A DNA stretch of 45,699 nucleotides from Paenibacillus daejeonensis DSM 15491 (GCF_000378385.1 NZ_KB899675.1:40232-85930); one strand, 5' to 3'. Counted from the stretch's first letter, positions 32,781-43,300 are shown. Translations and numbers: made by a program. The notes: generated by a model not told the origin, from the sequence alone.

Positions 32781-35225
32781 ATGTATCATACGAATCATTC
32801 AGGGCAAAAAGACATCAGAGACTCCCAAAAAAGAAGAGGTAGACATCCCATGACCATGGTTCAACACATTGCCGCGGATCGCGCATACCGCATAGCTGAG
32901 AAACAAGCCGCTCAATATCTGGCTTCACTGACGGAATCCGTCCGGACAGGCGGTTACCGGCAGGCCCTGACAGAAGACTTTCGTGATTGGCAGCCCAAGC
33001 ATATTCGTTCCTTGACGTGGGGCTCGCGGTTCGTGCAGGGCGTAGGCGGCGATACAGACGAGAGATATATCCGCTGGCTGCATCGCAGCGGCAGGCTGGA
33101 TGCCTATTTGGAGCGTAGTGTAACGTACTTATATATGAGGGACCTCGGGCAGGCGCCGGACGAGCCGGCAACGAAGACCGCTATTGCACGCATGACCGCC
33201 CGGCTCAAGGATAAGCTTCTGCAGGCTCCTGCTGGAGCAGGACTGGCACTGATGGGAGTCAGCGGCTTCTATCGCTGGGCGCAGTCGGAGGGTGTGGAGT
33301 CGGCAGCGATCTGGGTAATTGGCAAGCTGCGACGGGTTGCCGCGAACCTCCCGGACGAAATGGAGGCCCAGCATGCGCAGCGCAAGCTCATGAAGATCAT
33401 TCTGGGCGTGGTGCTGCACGCGATCGAAGGGATGGAGGAGGGGGCGCCCCCGGAGGAACGCTCCCGCCGGATCGCTGAAGCGATTCGGCTCGGGTATGCC
33501 TACGGACTTACGTATCCTTTCATCGATGACCTGCTGGATTCGAAGGCGCTGACAACGGAGGAAAAAGCGCGCTATACGGAAGCGATCCGGACGACGCTCG
33601 TGACGGGGCAGGTGCCGGAGGACATCGATTGGGGAGGTCAGGAAAGGCCATTGCTGACCTATGTCTATACCGAGCTGAGCGAAGCGTTTGCGTTCATCAA
33701 GGCGCATCAGCAGCCTGGGGCGACGGCGCAGTTTTTTGAACAGGCCTATGTCTTCTTTCACGCGCAAGAGTTGGATCGTCTAAAATTGCTGACCGATGCT
33801 TCTTATTCAGAAACAGAGCTCTACCTGCCGATTATTCTCAAGTCTGCCTCCTCGCGTCTGATTGCCCGTGCGGTGCTCAGCGCTCCGGATGATGATGGAT
33901 TCCAGCGGCGCACCTTCTACTATGGTCTCTACAATCAGCTGGCCGATGATTTTGCCGATCTGGCAGACGACCTGCGGGAGGGGGCGGTCACGCCTTATAC
34001 GTACTACTTGACGCATAGGGTGGAGCGGCCGGATCTGATGAACCCATTCGAGCTGTATTGGGCGGTCATTCACTATCTGATTCACGAGGTCTACGGCGGG
34101 AATGACCAAGCGAGGGAGGTTATCCTGAATCGGGCCATCGGCGGGCTCAAGCGATGCAAGGCGAGAATCGGGGAACAGTCGTATTCCGAGCTCATGACTG
34201 CGTTAACCCCGCCTGAACCGGCATTCCATCGGATGATCCAGCGGATGGTGGAGCGGGCCGATGAGGTGGATTTCTTCGACAAGCTGCTTCGGGACCGGCT
34301 AGCTTCGCACTTACAGGAGGAGCGGACGATCCGGGCGGCGTTTGAAAAAAACGCGCGGCGCGCCAGGGAACGGATTAACGCTGCGCTGTCGCTGGACCAG
34401 GGTGCTGCTGTCCAGGCCATTCAGCCCTTGGAGGAGCCGCTCACCGAGGCGGCCAACTACATTCTTGCCAGTGGCGGCAAGCGTCTGCGGCCTGTGCTGA
34501 GCTGGATGCTCGGGGTAGAGGTGTTCGGATTGCCGGAAGCCGCCCTGATGCCAATGCTGCGCTCGCTGGAGTATATGCACACGGCCTCGCTGGTTTTTGA
34601 CGATCTGCCGTCGCAGGATGATGCCGAACTCCGCCGGGGCCGTCCGACACTGCACCGTGTCCACGACAGCGCGACGGCGGAGCTGACCGGCCTGCTCCTG
34701 ATCCAGCGAGCGGTGCAGGAGCAGGCCTCGCTCACTTCCTTTGCACCGCAGGCCGTGCTAGCGCTTATTCGCTACTCCGCCGAGAAGGCAGAGGACCTGT
34801 GCCGGGGACAGGCCATGGATTTGCAGGCCAAGGGCAAGGTGCTGTCACTGGAACAGTTGGAGAGTCTGTGCTTCTATAAGACGGGGATCGGGTTTGAGGC
34901 TTCGCTCATCATGCCTGCGCTGCTTGCGGAGGCTGGAGCTGCCGAGCTGGATGCACTCAAGCGCTTCGCTTATTATGCGGGCATTGCCTTTCAGATTAAG
35001 GATGACCTCCTAGATGGCGAGGGGGACGATCAGTTGGTTGGTAAGCCAGTGCGACAGGATGAGCGCCGCGGCCGCCCGACGTTCGTGACCATGCTGGGTG
35101 AGGAGGAAGCGCGCAGACAGATGTGGGAGCGCTACTGCCTGGCAGTGGAGACACTGCGCGAACTGCCGCGCGGCGGGGATGTGCTGGCGCAGGCGCTGGA
35201 CTATATGGTGCATCGGGAACGGTAG
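32781..35225 (+). CDS. Two-domain class I isoprenoid synthase: Asp-rich N domain fused to polyprenyl synthase
   Basis: 814 residues. The C part (about 540-814) is a full trans-polyprenyl diphosphate synthase with GGKRLRP from 565, first Asp-rich motif DDLPSQDD at 607-614 followed by RRGRPT, and second motif QIKDDLLD at 738-745. Polyprenyl synthases alone are about 290-330 residues. The N part (about 500 residues) is all-helical by appearance and also has two Asp-rich motifs, DDLLD at 249-253 and DDFADLADD at 389-397, placed as in class I terpenoid enzymes; I do not recognise its family. The C part should chain-elongate with IPP; the N part may be a cyclase, a second transferase or a decayed copy. 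ATG 32781 has AGGGAG at six bases; ATG 32850 is an alternative start. A terminator overlaps the stop. No other isoprenoid gene is near. Confidence 0.85.
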   Translation: MYHTNHSGQKDIRDSQKRRGRHPMTMVQHIAADRAYRIAEKQAAQYLASLTESVRTGGYRQALTEDFRDWQPKHIRSLTWGSRFVQGVGGDTDERYIRWLHRSGRLDAYLERSVTYLYMRDLGQAPDEPATKTAIARMTARLKDKLLQAPAGAGLALMGVSGFYRWAQSEGVESAAIWVIGKLRRVAANLPDEMEAQHAQRKLMKIILGVVLHAIEGMEEGAPPEERSRRIAEAIRLGYAYGLTYPFIDDLLDSKALTTEEKARYTEAIRTTLVTGQVPEDIDWGGQERPLLTYVYTELSEAFAFIKAHQQPGATAQFFEQAYVFFHAQELDRLKLLTDASYSETELYLPIILKSASSRLIARAVLSAPDDDGFQRRTFYYGLYNQLADDFADLADDLREGAVTPYTYYLTHRVERPDLMNPFELYWAVIHYLIHEVYGGNDQAREVILNRAIGGLKRCKARIGEQSYSELMTALTPPEPAFHRMIQRMVERADEVDFFDKLLRDRLASHLQEERTIRAAFEKNARRARERINAALSLDQGAAVQAIQPLEEPLTEAANYILASGGKRLRPVLSWMLGVEVFGLPEAALMPMLRSLEYMHTASLVFDDLPSQDDAELRRGRPTLHRVHDSATAELTGLLLIQRAVQEQASLTSFAPQAVLALIRYSAEKAEDLCRGQAMDLQAKGKVLSLEQLESLCFYKTGIGFEASLIMPALLAEAGAAELDALKRFAYYAGIAFQIKDDLLDGEGDDQLVGKPVRQDERRGRPTFVTMLGEEEARRQMWERYCLAVETLRELPRGGDVLAQALDYMVHRER

Positions 35226-35246
35226 GCCTTGGCTTGCCGTTTTTGT
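35218..35246 (+). terminator. Terminator overlapping the isoprenoid-synthase stop codon
   Basis: AACGGTAGGCC pairs with GGCTTGCCGTT (wobbles included), with a T run of five. The stem begins before the TAG stop. The next 150 bases up to the promoter hold a weak GCGGGTC/GGCCCGC repeat and nothing else clear. Confidence 0.75.
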
Positions 35247-35391
35247 TGTGCCTTCAGGGGGTAAGAAAAATAAGGGAATTTGAGTCCTGGTTTCCAGTAC
35301 ATATAAGTCTTACGTCTTACTCGGCCGTGTGGAAAGCGCGGGTCGATCCACCTATTTTTGGAAATGTCTGTCGCTAGGCCCGCAAAGGCTG

Positions 35392-35400
35392 TGCTATGAT
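35392..35400 (+). promoter_or_regulatory. Extended -10 promoter of the five-gene MoxR/vWA operon
   Basis: TGC-TATGAT with no clear -35, 47 bases before the GTG start at 35448. It is the only promoter candidate seen for the operon; no further one is visible between its genes. Confidence 0.5.
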
Positions 35401-35447
35401 CAATTTAGACGAACATACGATCTGATATGACTAGAGGAGGCCAAGCT

Positions 35448-36551
35448 GTGCAAGAGACGATTAAGCCACCGGCGGAGGTGCTGTACGAGAAGCAACTGAA
35501 GGCCCTGCGAGAGGAAGATACGGGCAGTCGTCCGCCGCATTGGCTGCTATCCCCCAGAAGCGTAAGGGATTTTATCATCGGGCGAGAGCAGCCTGCTCTG
35601 CTGGAGGGCCGGGAAATCGCGATTACGCGCAAGTTTTACGGTAATGATGTGCTAATTGAACGCGCCATCGTCACCCTCGCAGGCAATCGTGGACTGATGC
35701 TGGTGGGTGAACCCGGCACGGCCAAGACGATGCTCAGCGAGCTGCTGTCGGCTGCCATTTCCGGTACGAGTCTGAATACGGTTCAGGGTACGGCAGGGAC
35801 TACCGAGGATATGATTAAATATTCGTGGAATTATGCGATGCTGCTGGACCAAGGACCGTCCGAGGCAGCTCTCGTTCCGTCCCCGTTGTATCACGGCATG
35901 AAGCACGGGGTTCTGACCCGTTTTGAGGAGATTACGCGCTGCCCCGCTGAGGTGCAGGACAGTCTCATCAGTATTCTCAGTGATAAAGTAATGAGCATTC
36001 CCGAGCTGGAGGGCGGCGTTTTGTTTGCCAAACCGGGATTTAATATTATCGCTACGGCGAATATCCATGACAAGGGTGTTAACGAAATGAGCGGCGCCCT
36101 GAAACGTCGCTTCAACTTTGAGACGATTCGCCCGATTGCCAACATGACGATGGAAGCTGAGATTATTGTCTCGCAATCCAGGACGCTGCTGGAGCACAGT
36201 GGCGTGGAGGTGGAGGTTGACCGGGGCGTCGTCGAGCTGCTGGCGACGACCTTCATGGAATTGCGACAAGGCATTAGCCGGGAGGGCTACAAGCTGGAGA
36301 TGCCACAGGCGACACTGAGTACGGCGGAGGCCGTATCGGTCTATGTGCAGAGCGCTATGACTTCTTATTATTACGAAGGCGGCACGATCGGACTCGACCG
36401 GCTGGTGCAGAACATGCTGGGGACGATAGCCAAGGAAAACGAGAAGGATCTGGGCATTCTGAAGAGTTATTTTGCCAAGGTGGTCAAGGCGCGGGCTGGC
36501 GAAGATGAGCTGTGGAAGGCCTTGTATGAGGAAAAACGATGGATCGGTTAG
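35448..36551 (+). CDS. MoxR-type AAA+ ATPase (YehL-like)
   Basis: 367 residues. Walker A GEPGTAKT at 87-94, a Walker B position reading TRFEEITRCP (Glu-Glu in place of the usual Asp-Glu), sensor-1 ATANIHDKG, and a lid with ALKRRFNFE that supplies an arginine. This is the MoxR branch, whose members work as chaperone-like remodelers with vWA proteins. The size and partner set match YehL of E. coli. GTG 35448 is taken as start because AGAGGAGG precedes it by seven bases; ATG 35427 has no such site. The stop overlaps the next start by 13 bases. Its client is presumably one or more of the four proteins encoded downstream. Confidence 0.88.
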   Translation: MQETIKPPAEVLYEKQLKALREEDTGSRPPHWLLSPRSVRDFIIGREQPALLEGREIAITRKFYGNDVLIERAIVTLAGNRGLMLVGEPGTAKTMLSELLSAAISGTSLNTVQGTAGTTEDMIKYSWNYAMLLDQGPSEAALVPSPLYHGMKHGVLTRFEEITRCPAEVQDSLISILSDKVMSIPELEGGVLFAKPGFNIIATANIHDKGVNEMSGALKRRFNFETIRPIANMTMEAEIIVSQSRTLLEHSGVEVEVDRGVVELLATTFMELRQGISREGYKLEMPQATLSTAEAVSVYVQSAMTSYYYEGGTIGLDRLVQNMLGTIAKENEKDLGILKSYFAKVVKARAGEDELWKALYEEKRWIG

Positions 36552-39208
36552 GTGTGTCAGCCCTTGATGGTCCGTCTATGCTGCAAACGCAGCCATCGGA
36601 GCTCCCAGGCTCCACACCAGGAGAGCTCCCGTCGTTCGCGGAGGCAGCGGGCGACGGTCTGGCGGAGCGGCTGGCATCGTTGTGCAGCGAACGTGTATAT
36701 AACCTCTCGGAGCCTGTGGTTTATTTTCCTGTACGGCATCATAGCCCGGTCTGCTCGCATCATTTGCTTCGCGTCATGCGCGCTTACCGCCCGGAGATTG
36801 TCCTGATCGAAGGACCGGAGGGGGCCAGCGAGCTCATTCCCGTGCTGGCGGATGAGGCAACAGAGCCGCCGGTCAGTCTGTATTGTACATACGAGAGCGA
36901 TGAGGAGAAGGCGGCATGGTACTATCCCCTGCTCAGCTGTTCGCCGGAGTATACGGCGCTGAAGGAAGCGGCCGCGCGTCAGATCCCGTGCAGCTTCATC
37001 GATCTGGACTACCGTCCCCGGCCGGGAGCAATGGAGGAGGTCTCGGCCTCCCTTCAGGACGAGAAGCTGCTGACCAGCTCGGATTTCATGGCGGAGCTGT
37101 GCCGCCGCATGAACTGCCGCAGCTTCGAAGAGCTGTGGGAGAAGGTATTCGAGATTGGCGGTTTGTCCGCCCAGACGGATGCCTTTGTCCGTGATGTGTT
37201 CACCTACTGCACGCTCTCCCGCATGTGTTATTCGGAGCAGCGTCTGCGGCGCGAGGGCGAATTGGACCGCGAAGCCAATATGCGCCTGCATATCCGGCAG
37301 GCTCGTGAGCAGTATGGACGCGTGCTGGTCGTAACAGGCGGGTTTCATACCTATGGTCTGCTTGACCCCGAGCCCGAGGGGCCGTGGCAGGCTGTCCGCG
37401 ATTCAGACATTGCAGACGCGGCCAGCCCGAAGGAGGCACCGAATGAAGATGACACGCCGGCACCAGGTACAGACCCACCCATGCGCAAGACTGATGGGGG
37501 CGAGGACACAGTAACACCTGAGGCGGAGCGGTCTGAACAGGCAGAGTCCGGCAAGGCTTCGCCCGGCGAGCAGACGTATTCGGGAAAACCATCTACGTCC
37601 TTGCCTGAGTGCTCGCCTGGCCGCATCGGCAAACGGCAGCATTATCCAATGATCTATACGTTCGAAGAAGCGGATCGCTTGAACGGCTATGCCAGCGGAA
37701 TGCCGTATGTCAGTTACTACGATGAACTCTGGGCAGAGCTGCGTCGCGGCCGCCGCTCACCCTACGCTCGAGTCTCGCAGCGTCTGCTTGCTCGCCTGAC
37801 TCGCGAGATGCGCAAGCAGAACGAGCCGGTGTCCACGAGCGACGCCATCGAGGCTTACAGCATGCTGCAAGGGCTCACCGCCCTGCGTGGCAAGCGAGAA
37901 GGCGGCGTCTATGAACTGATGGACGCCGTGCTCGCCTGCTTCGTCAAGGGCGAGTTCACGTTGGCGACCGATGCGCCACTGCGGCGGCTGCGAGCGCTGC
38001 TCACAGGCGACAAGATCGGCCGCGTTGCAGATAGCGGCTGGGTCGTTCCGATTGTAGAGGACGTGAAGCGCCGAGCAGCAACCGCCCGTCTGGAGCTGCG
38101 GGCCACAGGGAAGCGCAAGCGCACCCTGGATCTGTATGCGAAGCCACGGCATCGGGCGGTGAGTCAGCTGCTGCATTGCCTCAGTTACCTGGTACCGGAC
38201 TTTGCGAAGCGGGAGAGCGGGCCCGACTGGGTGAGCGGAAGGCACATGAATCTGGTCCGCGAGACATGGAGCTATGCATACTCCGCCCGGGTCGAAGCGC
38301 GTCTCATCGAGCAATCGCTCTATGGCGGTACCCTGCACGAGGCTGCAGTACGCAAGCTGGAAGAGACGGCGGCGGAGCTGCCCGATCATCATAGCGGCGA
38401 GCTTGCTGAGCTGCTGCTGCAGGCCTTGCTGATGGGATTGCAAGAGACGGCGGATCAGCTGTACGCGCTGGTGAAGGCTGCACTCCGCAAGGATGCCCAC
38501 TTCCTATCGCTATGCCGCACGCTGCATGCGCTGGATCGTCTACACCAGCACGGCCGGTTGCTCGGACTGCGCCCGGACGAAGCTCTGCCTGCGTTGCTAG
38601 ACGAGGCATACGGCCGGGCAGTCGATCAGCTCCCTGCAATCGCCCGCGCCGCCCCCGAGCTGCATGATGAGATGATTCAAGGACTGAAGCTGCTGATCAT
38701 GCTCGCGCCCGCGCGGCCGGAGCACGGACTGGAGGAGCGGTTCGCGGCATTATTGGACGATCGGGAATTGGCGCCGCGTCTGGAGGGTGTCTGTCTGGTC
38801 TTGGCCATCAAGCAGGGCTGGCGCCTCCGCAGGGAACTAGTGACCCGTGCCAACGGCTATATTCGCGGCACGCCGGAGCAGGTGGCCAAGATTGCGATTT
38901 ACTTGCAGGGGGTGTTTGTGGCGGGGCGTGATGTCTTCCTGTATGATGATGAGCTCCTGAGTGAGGTCGATGCACTCATCTCGGAGCTTCCGCATGACTC
39001 CTTCGTCGAGATGGCCGCTGATCTCCGGCTGGCCTTTACATTTTTCACGCCCGGCGAAAAAGCGCTGATCGCAGGTCGCGTTGCCCGGCGGTTCGGGGTT
39101 CGGGAGTCGGAGCTGGACCGTCCGGCTGTCGACGAACGCCTGCTGCTGCGCGCCGAAGCGCTCGATCAAGCGATTCGAAGGGAGTTTGCTGCATGGAACC
39201 TGACGTAA
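36539..39208 (+). CDS. DUF5682 protein (YehM-like), possible TraB/EreA-type fold
   Basis: 889 residues, soluble. The N-terminal 280 residues hold the family's hallmarks: PVRHHSP at 64-70, VLIEGPE with Glu91, and VVTGGFHTYGL with His270. The order His-His, Glu, Gly-x-x-His recalls the TraB/ChaN/EreA hydrolase group, so metal-dependent chemistry is possible; that is inference. A low-complexity Pro/Glu/Ser-rich insert of about 80 residues (about 288-368) follows, then a long helical part to the end. E. coli YehM is about 760 residues; the insert explains much of the difference. GAGGA lies before the ATG. Both ends overlap neighbour genes (13 and 16 bases), which points to coupled translation within one complex. 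Confidence 0.85.
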   Translation: MDRLGVSALDGPSMLQTQPSELPGSTPGELPSFAEAAGDGLAERLASLCSERVYNLSEPVVYFPVRHHSPVCSHHLLRVMRAYRPEIVLIEGPEGASELIPVLADEATEPPVSLYCTYESDEEKAAWYYPLLSCSPEYTALKEAAARQIPCSFIDLDYRPRPGAMEEVSASLQDEKLLTSSDFMAELCRRMNCRSFEELWEKVFEIGGLSAQTDAFVRDVFTYCTLSRMCYSEQRLRREGELDREANMRLHIRQAREQYGRVLVVTGGFHTYGLLDPEPEGPWQAVRDSDIADAASPKEAPNEDDTPAPGTDPPMRKTDGGEDTVTPEAERSEQAESGKASPGEQTYSGKPSTSLPECSPGRIGKRQHYPMIYTFEEADRLNGYASGMPYVSYYDELWAELRRGRRSPYARVSQRLLARLTREMRKQNEPVSTSDAIEAYSMLQGLTALRGKREGGVYELMDAVLACFVKGEFTLATDAPLRRLRALLTGDKIGRVADSGWVVPIVEDVKRRAATARLELRATGKRKRTLDLYAKPRHRAVSQLLHCLSYLVPDFAKRESGPDWVSGRHMNLVRETWSYAYSARVEARLIEQSLYGGTLHEAAVRKLEETAAELPDHHSGELAELLLQALLMGLQETADQLYALVKAALRKDAHFLSLCRTLHALDRLHQHGRLLGLRPDEALPALLDEAYGRAVDQLPAIARAAPELHDEMIQGLKLLIMLAPARPEHGLEERFAALLDDRELAPRLEGVCLVLAIKQGWRLRRELVTRANGYIRGTPEQVAKIAIYLQGVFVAGRDVFLYDDELLSEVDALISELPHDSFVEMAADLRLAFTFFTPGEKALIAGRVARRFGVRESELDRPAVDERLLLRAEALDQAIRREFAAWNLT

Positions 39209-40335
39209 CGAACCAGACGCTTAACCGCTGGCGGTTGATTCTGGGCGCGGAGTCGGAGCAAGCGCTGTGCGGTGGCCAAGATGAGGCAGCGTCAGAGAAA
39301 TTTGTCTACGCCGAGATGGACGAGGCGCTTGGCTATTTGTACGACCGGGAGTACAGCGAGGAGCAAGGGTACCGCCGGGAAGGCGGGCAAGGGCCCTCCC
39401 AGCTCACCGTTCCGGAGTGGCTCCACAAGATCCGCAAGCTCTTCCCCAAGACAACCGTCGAGACCTTGGAGAAGCAGGCTTTGGACCGATACGGACTGAC
39501 AGAGCTGCTCACCGACCGCAAGCTGCTGGAATCACTGGAGCCGAACATGCATCTGCTGAAGCAAATTATGACCTTCAAGAGCCGAATGAAAAAAGACGTG
39601 CTTCACAGTGCCAAAGCCATTGTCCGTACCGTCGTAGAAGAACTGCGGCGCAAGCTGGAGATGGGTGTCCGTTCCAGCATTCTGGGCAAGCGCAGCCGGC
39701 ATGCCGCTACGCCCGTCCGGTCGCTGCGCAACTTGAATGTCAAACGAACGATTCGTCACAACCTCAGGCATTATGACCGGGAACGCCGCCGCTTTGTGAT
39801 CGATCGACTGTTTTTTGACGGCCGGGTGCAGAGCTTCAACAAATGGGATGTGGTCATCGCTGTGGACGAAAGCGGAAGTATGCTGGATTCCGTTATCTAC
39901 AGTGCAGTAATGGCCAGTATCTTCCACCGGCTGAGCGCCTTGCGCACGCATCTCATTATTTTCGACACCCAGGTCGTTGACCTGACGGACAGGCTGGAGG
40001 ACCCGGTCGATTTGCTGATGAGCGTCCAATTGGGCGGGGGGACGCATATTGCCAAGGCGTTGCGCTATGGCGAGCGTCTGGTGGACAATCCAGGTCGAAC
40101 CATCTTCGTGCTGGTAAGTGATCTGGAGGAGGGGTACCAGCTTCGCTATATGTATCAGGCCTGCAAGGACATCATCGATAGTGGGGCACGGCTGCTCGTG
40201 CTGACCGCCCTCGATTATAGCGGAGAGGCGGTATACAACCGAGCGGCAGCCCAGACCCTGACCGATATGGGAGCTCATGTCGCAGCCATTACTCCTGACG
40301 CGCTGGCCGACTGGATTGGTGAGGTCATTCGTTAA
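39193..40335 (+). CDS. vWA-domain protein (YehP/CoxE-like)
   Basis: 380 residues. A helical N part of about 215 residues precedes a von Willebrand A domain with an intact metal site: DESGS with Asp225, Ser227 and Ser229, Thr284 in GGGTHIAKAL, and Asp310 in LVSDLEEG. In MoxR systems the vWA protein is the adaptor between the ATPase and the target; size and neighbours match YehP of E. coli. AAGGGAG precedes the ATG, which lies inside the end of the DUF5682 gene. No signal peptide or membrane segment, so it is cytoplasmic. Confidence 0.92.
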   Translation: MEPDVTNQTLNRWRLILGAESEQALCGGQDEAASEKFVYAEMDEALGYLYDREYSEEQGYRREGGQGPSQLTVPEWLHKIRKLFPKTTVETLEKQALDRYGLTELLTDRKLLESLEPNMHLLKQIMTFKSRMKKDVLHSAKAIVRTVVEELRRKLEMGVRSSILGKRSRHAATPVRSLRNLNVKRTIRHNLRHYDRERRRFVIDRLFFDGRVQSFNKWDVVIAVDESGSMLDSVIYSAVMASIFHRLSALRTHLIIFDTQVVDLTDRLEDPVDLLMSVQLGGGTHIAKALRYGERLVDNPGRTIFVLVSDLEEGYQLRYMYQACKDIIDSGARLLVLTALDYSGEAVYNRAAAQTLTDMGAHVAAITPDALADWIGEVIR

Positions 40336-40362
40336 ATAACCGAATACGAGGAGGAATCATTG

Positions 40363-43300
40363 ATGCTTACAGAAGACAAAGTGTTGCCAAATGCCAAGGC
40401 CGAGAAGTGCTTGAAGCAGCTGGTTGAGGATTACAATCTGGATGTGAAGGACGCCGAGCGTGTCCGTGACTTCGTGTCGGGTCAGGGGACACAGGCGCCC
40501 AACATCAAGAAAAAATCCCATTACTATGGGTTCAGTACGATGGATGCCCTTCGGAAACTGGGGGCCGACAGCGACGCAGATGAGGATACACGCTACCGGC
40601 TTGGGGCGTTGCTCCTTCGAATTGAACAGAGTCACTGGGCAGGGGGGATCGTCAGGGATGTCGTAGGCATAACGTACGATGTCGGCGGCCTGCGTGACCG
40701 TTGGAAGCTGCAGGGGGCCCGGGCGTCACAGTTACAGGAGCCGCTGGTCAAACTGTTGGACTATGCAGGTGAAGAGCAGGCGCTCGCAATGATTGAGGAA
40801 AGCCTTCAAGCGGGTGGTCTGGGGGTTCGTCAGAACCGCAACGCCTATATGCTGGTTCAGGGTCTTCTCCTGCTCCAGGTTTACGCTCTGGCTCGTCCCG
40901 CGGTGGCCCAATCCAGACTGGACAAGCTGCCTCCGCTTGTTCGGGCCGTCGTCATGGAGCAGGCGGACGAAGTGGACCGCCTGTTACGGGAGTTGCTGGC
41001 GCGCCCGCTAGCCCAGCCATCGAACTATCGCGATCCACGATCCTCGCTTGATCTTGATTCGGACTGGCGGCAGGAGCGGCGGGAGCGCGCGATGAACGGC
41101 CGCTACGGGAGCGGAACCTCCTTTTCGGACAAGGAGCGGGTATCCAAGCAGGCAGTTGAGGACGCAATTTGGCTGACCACCTCGCTGCTGCTCTACCGGA
41201 TGCACGCCCACGGCACCAAGTCGAGGCTGCTAGCGGAGGCCGGACCGATCGATCAATGGCTGCTGCAAGCGGTGCGCGAGCTGCATGAGGTCTATCCGTT
41301 TGAGGTGCGTGAAGGCTTGCTGGCCCTCGACAGCCGCTGGTCTGCTCCCGATGAGCTGCTGGAGGGTTTGGTGCCGCTGGATGAGCCCTTCTATTTCATT
41401 GAGCAGCTCCGGGATGCGCTGGACCAGAACTATATTCCGTGGAAGAAAGTCAGCACACTCATTCTGGCTGAACCGGAGCTCAGTAGACGAGCCTATGCCA
41501 TTCTGGAGCATCCGTTCATCTCTCTCGTCATTCACAAAACACTGGCCGAGCATGGGGAGGAGTTGCCTGAAAATGCAGGTACTGTAGAGGCAGCGGCACT
41601 TGCGATGATGCGGGCTCCATCCTACGGCAGCCGTTATGGGTTATTGCTGTCCCGCTATCTGGGCGGCGAAATGACGAAGGAGGCCTACCTGGCAGATCCG
41701 ACGTCCCAGCATGTCTTTAACAACCTCAACCGAGATCAGAAGCGTATTCAGGTCGTCATCGCGTCGACATACCAACCGCTGCAGAGTGAGGCCGCCCGTC
41801 GCTTGGCCCGTATCGTGACTGCTGAAGGCATGAACACGCGGGCTTGCCTCTCGGAGCTGTATCAGTCGGACGTCTTCGATGGCCCGCAGTTGCTGGCTGT
41901 GCACGGTGAAGATCCGGAGGTGAACCGGGACAAGCTGCTGGAGGCTTTGATTCTGCTTAACGGTCTCAAAGGCTATAGCACGTATGGCGTCAACTATATG
42001 CCGGAGAATGACTACCGACAGCTGCTGAGCAGTCATCTTGGAGAAGCGCTGGCCACCTACGACGAGCTCTCCACCTATGCGCGGGAGCTGGTCATTGAAC
42101 TGGCCCTGGAGCAGGGAGATCGTCTGCAGCCAGAGCTTCGAGTCGCCATCTTCCGGACTGGACTATCCGAATCGTCCAAGAAGCTGCGCCGCAAGGTATT
42201 GTCTGTTTTTGCCTCAACCGAGGATGCAGAGCTGTACAAGCAGGTGTATCAAGCGGAGAAGAAAGCGGCTATCAAGGAGCTGACGCTGGGGCTGCTGCGC
42301 CGCACACCAGAAGCCAAGACCGTGCTGGGTGAGCTGTTGGTGAAGGAAAAAAATGCCGGGCTAAAACAGCTGATCGAGGTGCTGCAGGAGACAGCAGATC
42401 AGGGACCTGCTCAGGCACACGCCGCACTTGCCCGTCAGGCAGATGCGAAGAAATCGGCTCGCCTGGCCTGGATTTCCATGGGCGATCTGCCTGACTTGAA
42501 GGATCAGCAGGGCCAGCCGCTCGACCCGGACGTGCGTACGTACATCCTGCTGCAATCCGTGGATCACAATACGGCGCCCAATGAGCTGCTGGAAGAGATG
42601 GAGTCCTACGTGGATCGGCAGTCGCTTGCGGACTTGACGGCAGAGCTGATCCGCCAGTGGATTCAGGAAGAAGCGCCAGCCAAAGAAAAGTGGGTCCTCC
42701 ATCTCGGGGCGCTGTTCGGTGACCGCCAGCTGATCTCCCTGCTGGGCAACCGGATCAAGGGCTGGGCGGAGAACAGCCGCGGCGCGGTGGCTGCAGAGGC
42801 TGTCAAAATTCTATCGTACGTGAAGGAAACCTCAGCGCTCATCGCCATCGACAATTTCAAGCGTACCATCAAGAACAAACAGGTACGGGGCGCGGCAGAG
42901 GAGGCGCTGGAGCTGGCCGCCGAGAACGCCGGTCTGACGCCGGATCAGTTGGCTGACCGCCTCATCTCCAGTCTTGGATTCGATAATCAAGGCGTGCAGA
43001 CCTTCAGCTACGGGCCGCGCAGCTTCGAGGTCCGGGTTACCCCTGATTTGCAGTTGTCGGTCGTCCAGACGGATACCGGCAAGGCTGTGAAAAGCCTGCC
43101 AGCGGCCGGAGCCAAGGATGACGCGGATCAGGCGAAGCAGGCCAAGGCCGCTTTTAACCAGCTCAAGAAGGATCTTAAGACGATGGCGGGTATTCAACTG
43201 CAGCGCCTGGAAGAATCGTTGTCCAAGCAGCGTCTCTGGTCAGCACAGGAGTGGAAGGACCTGTTCGTCGAGAATGTTATTATGCACCAGTTCGCCATTG

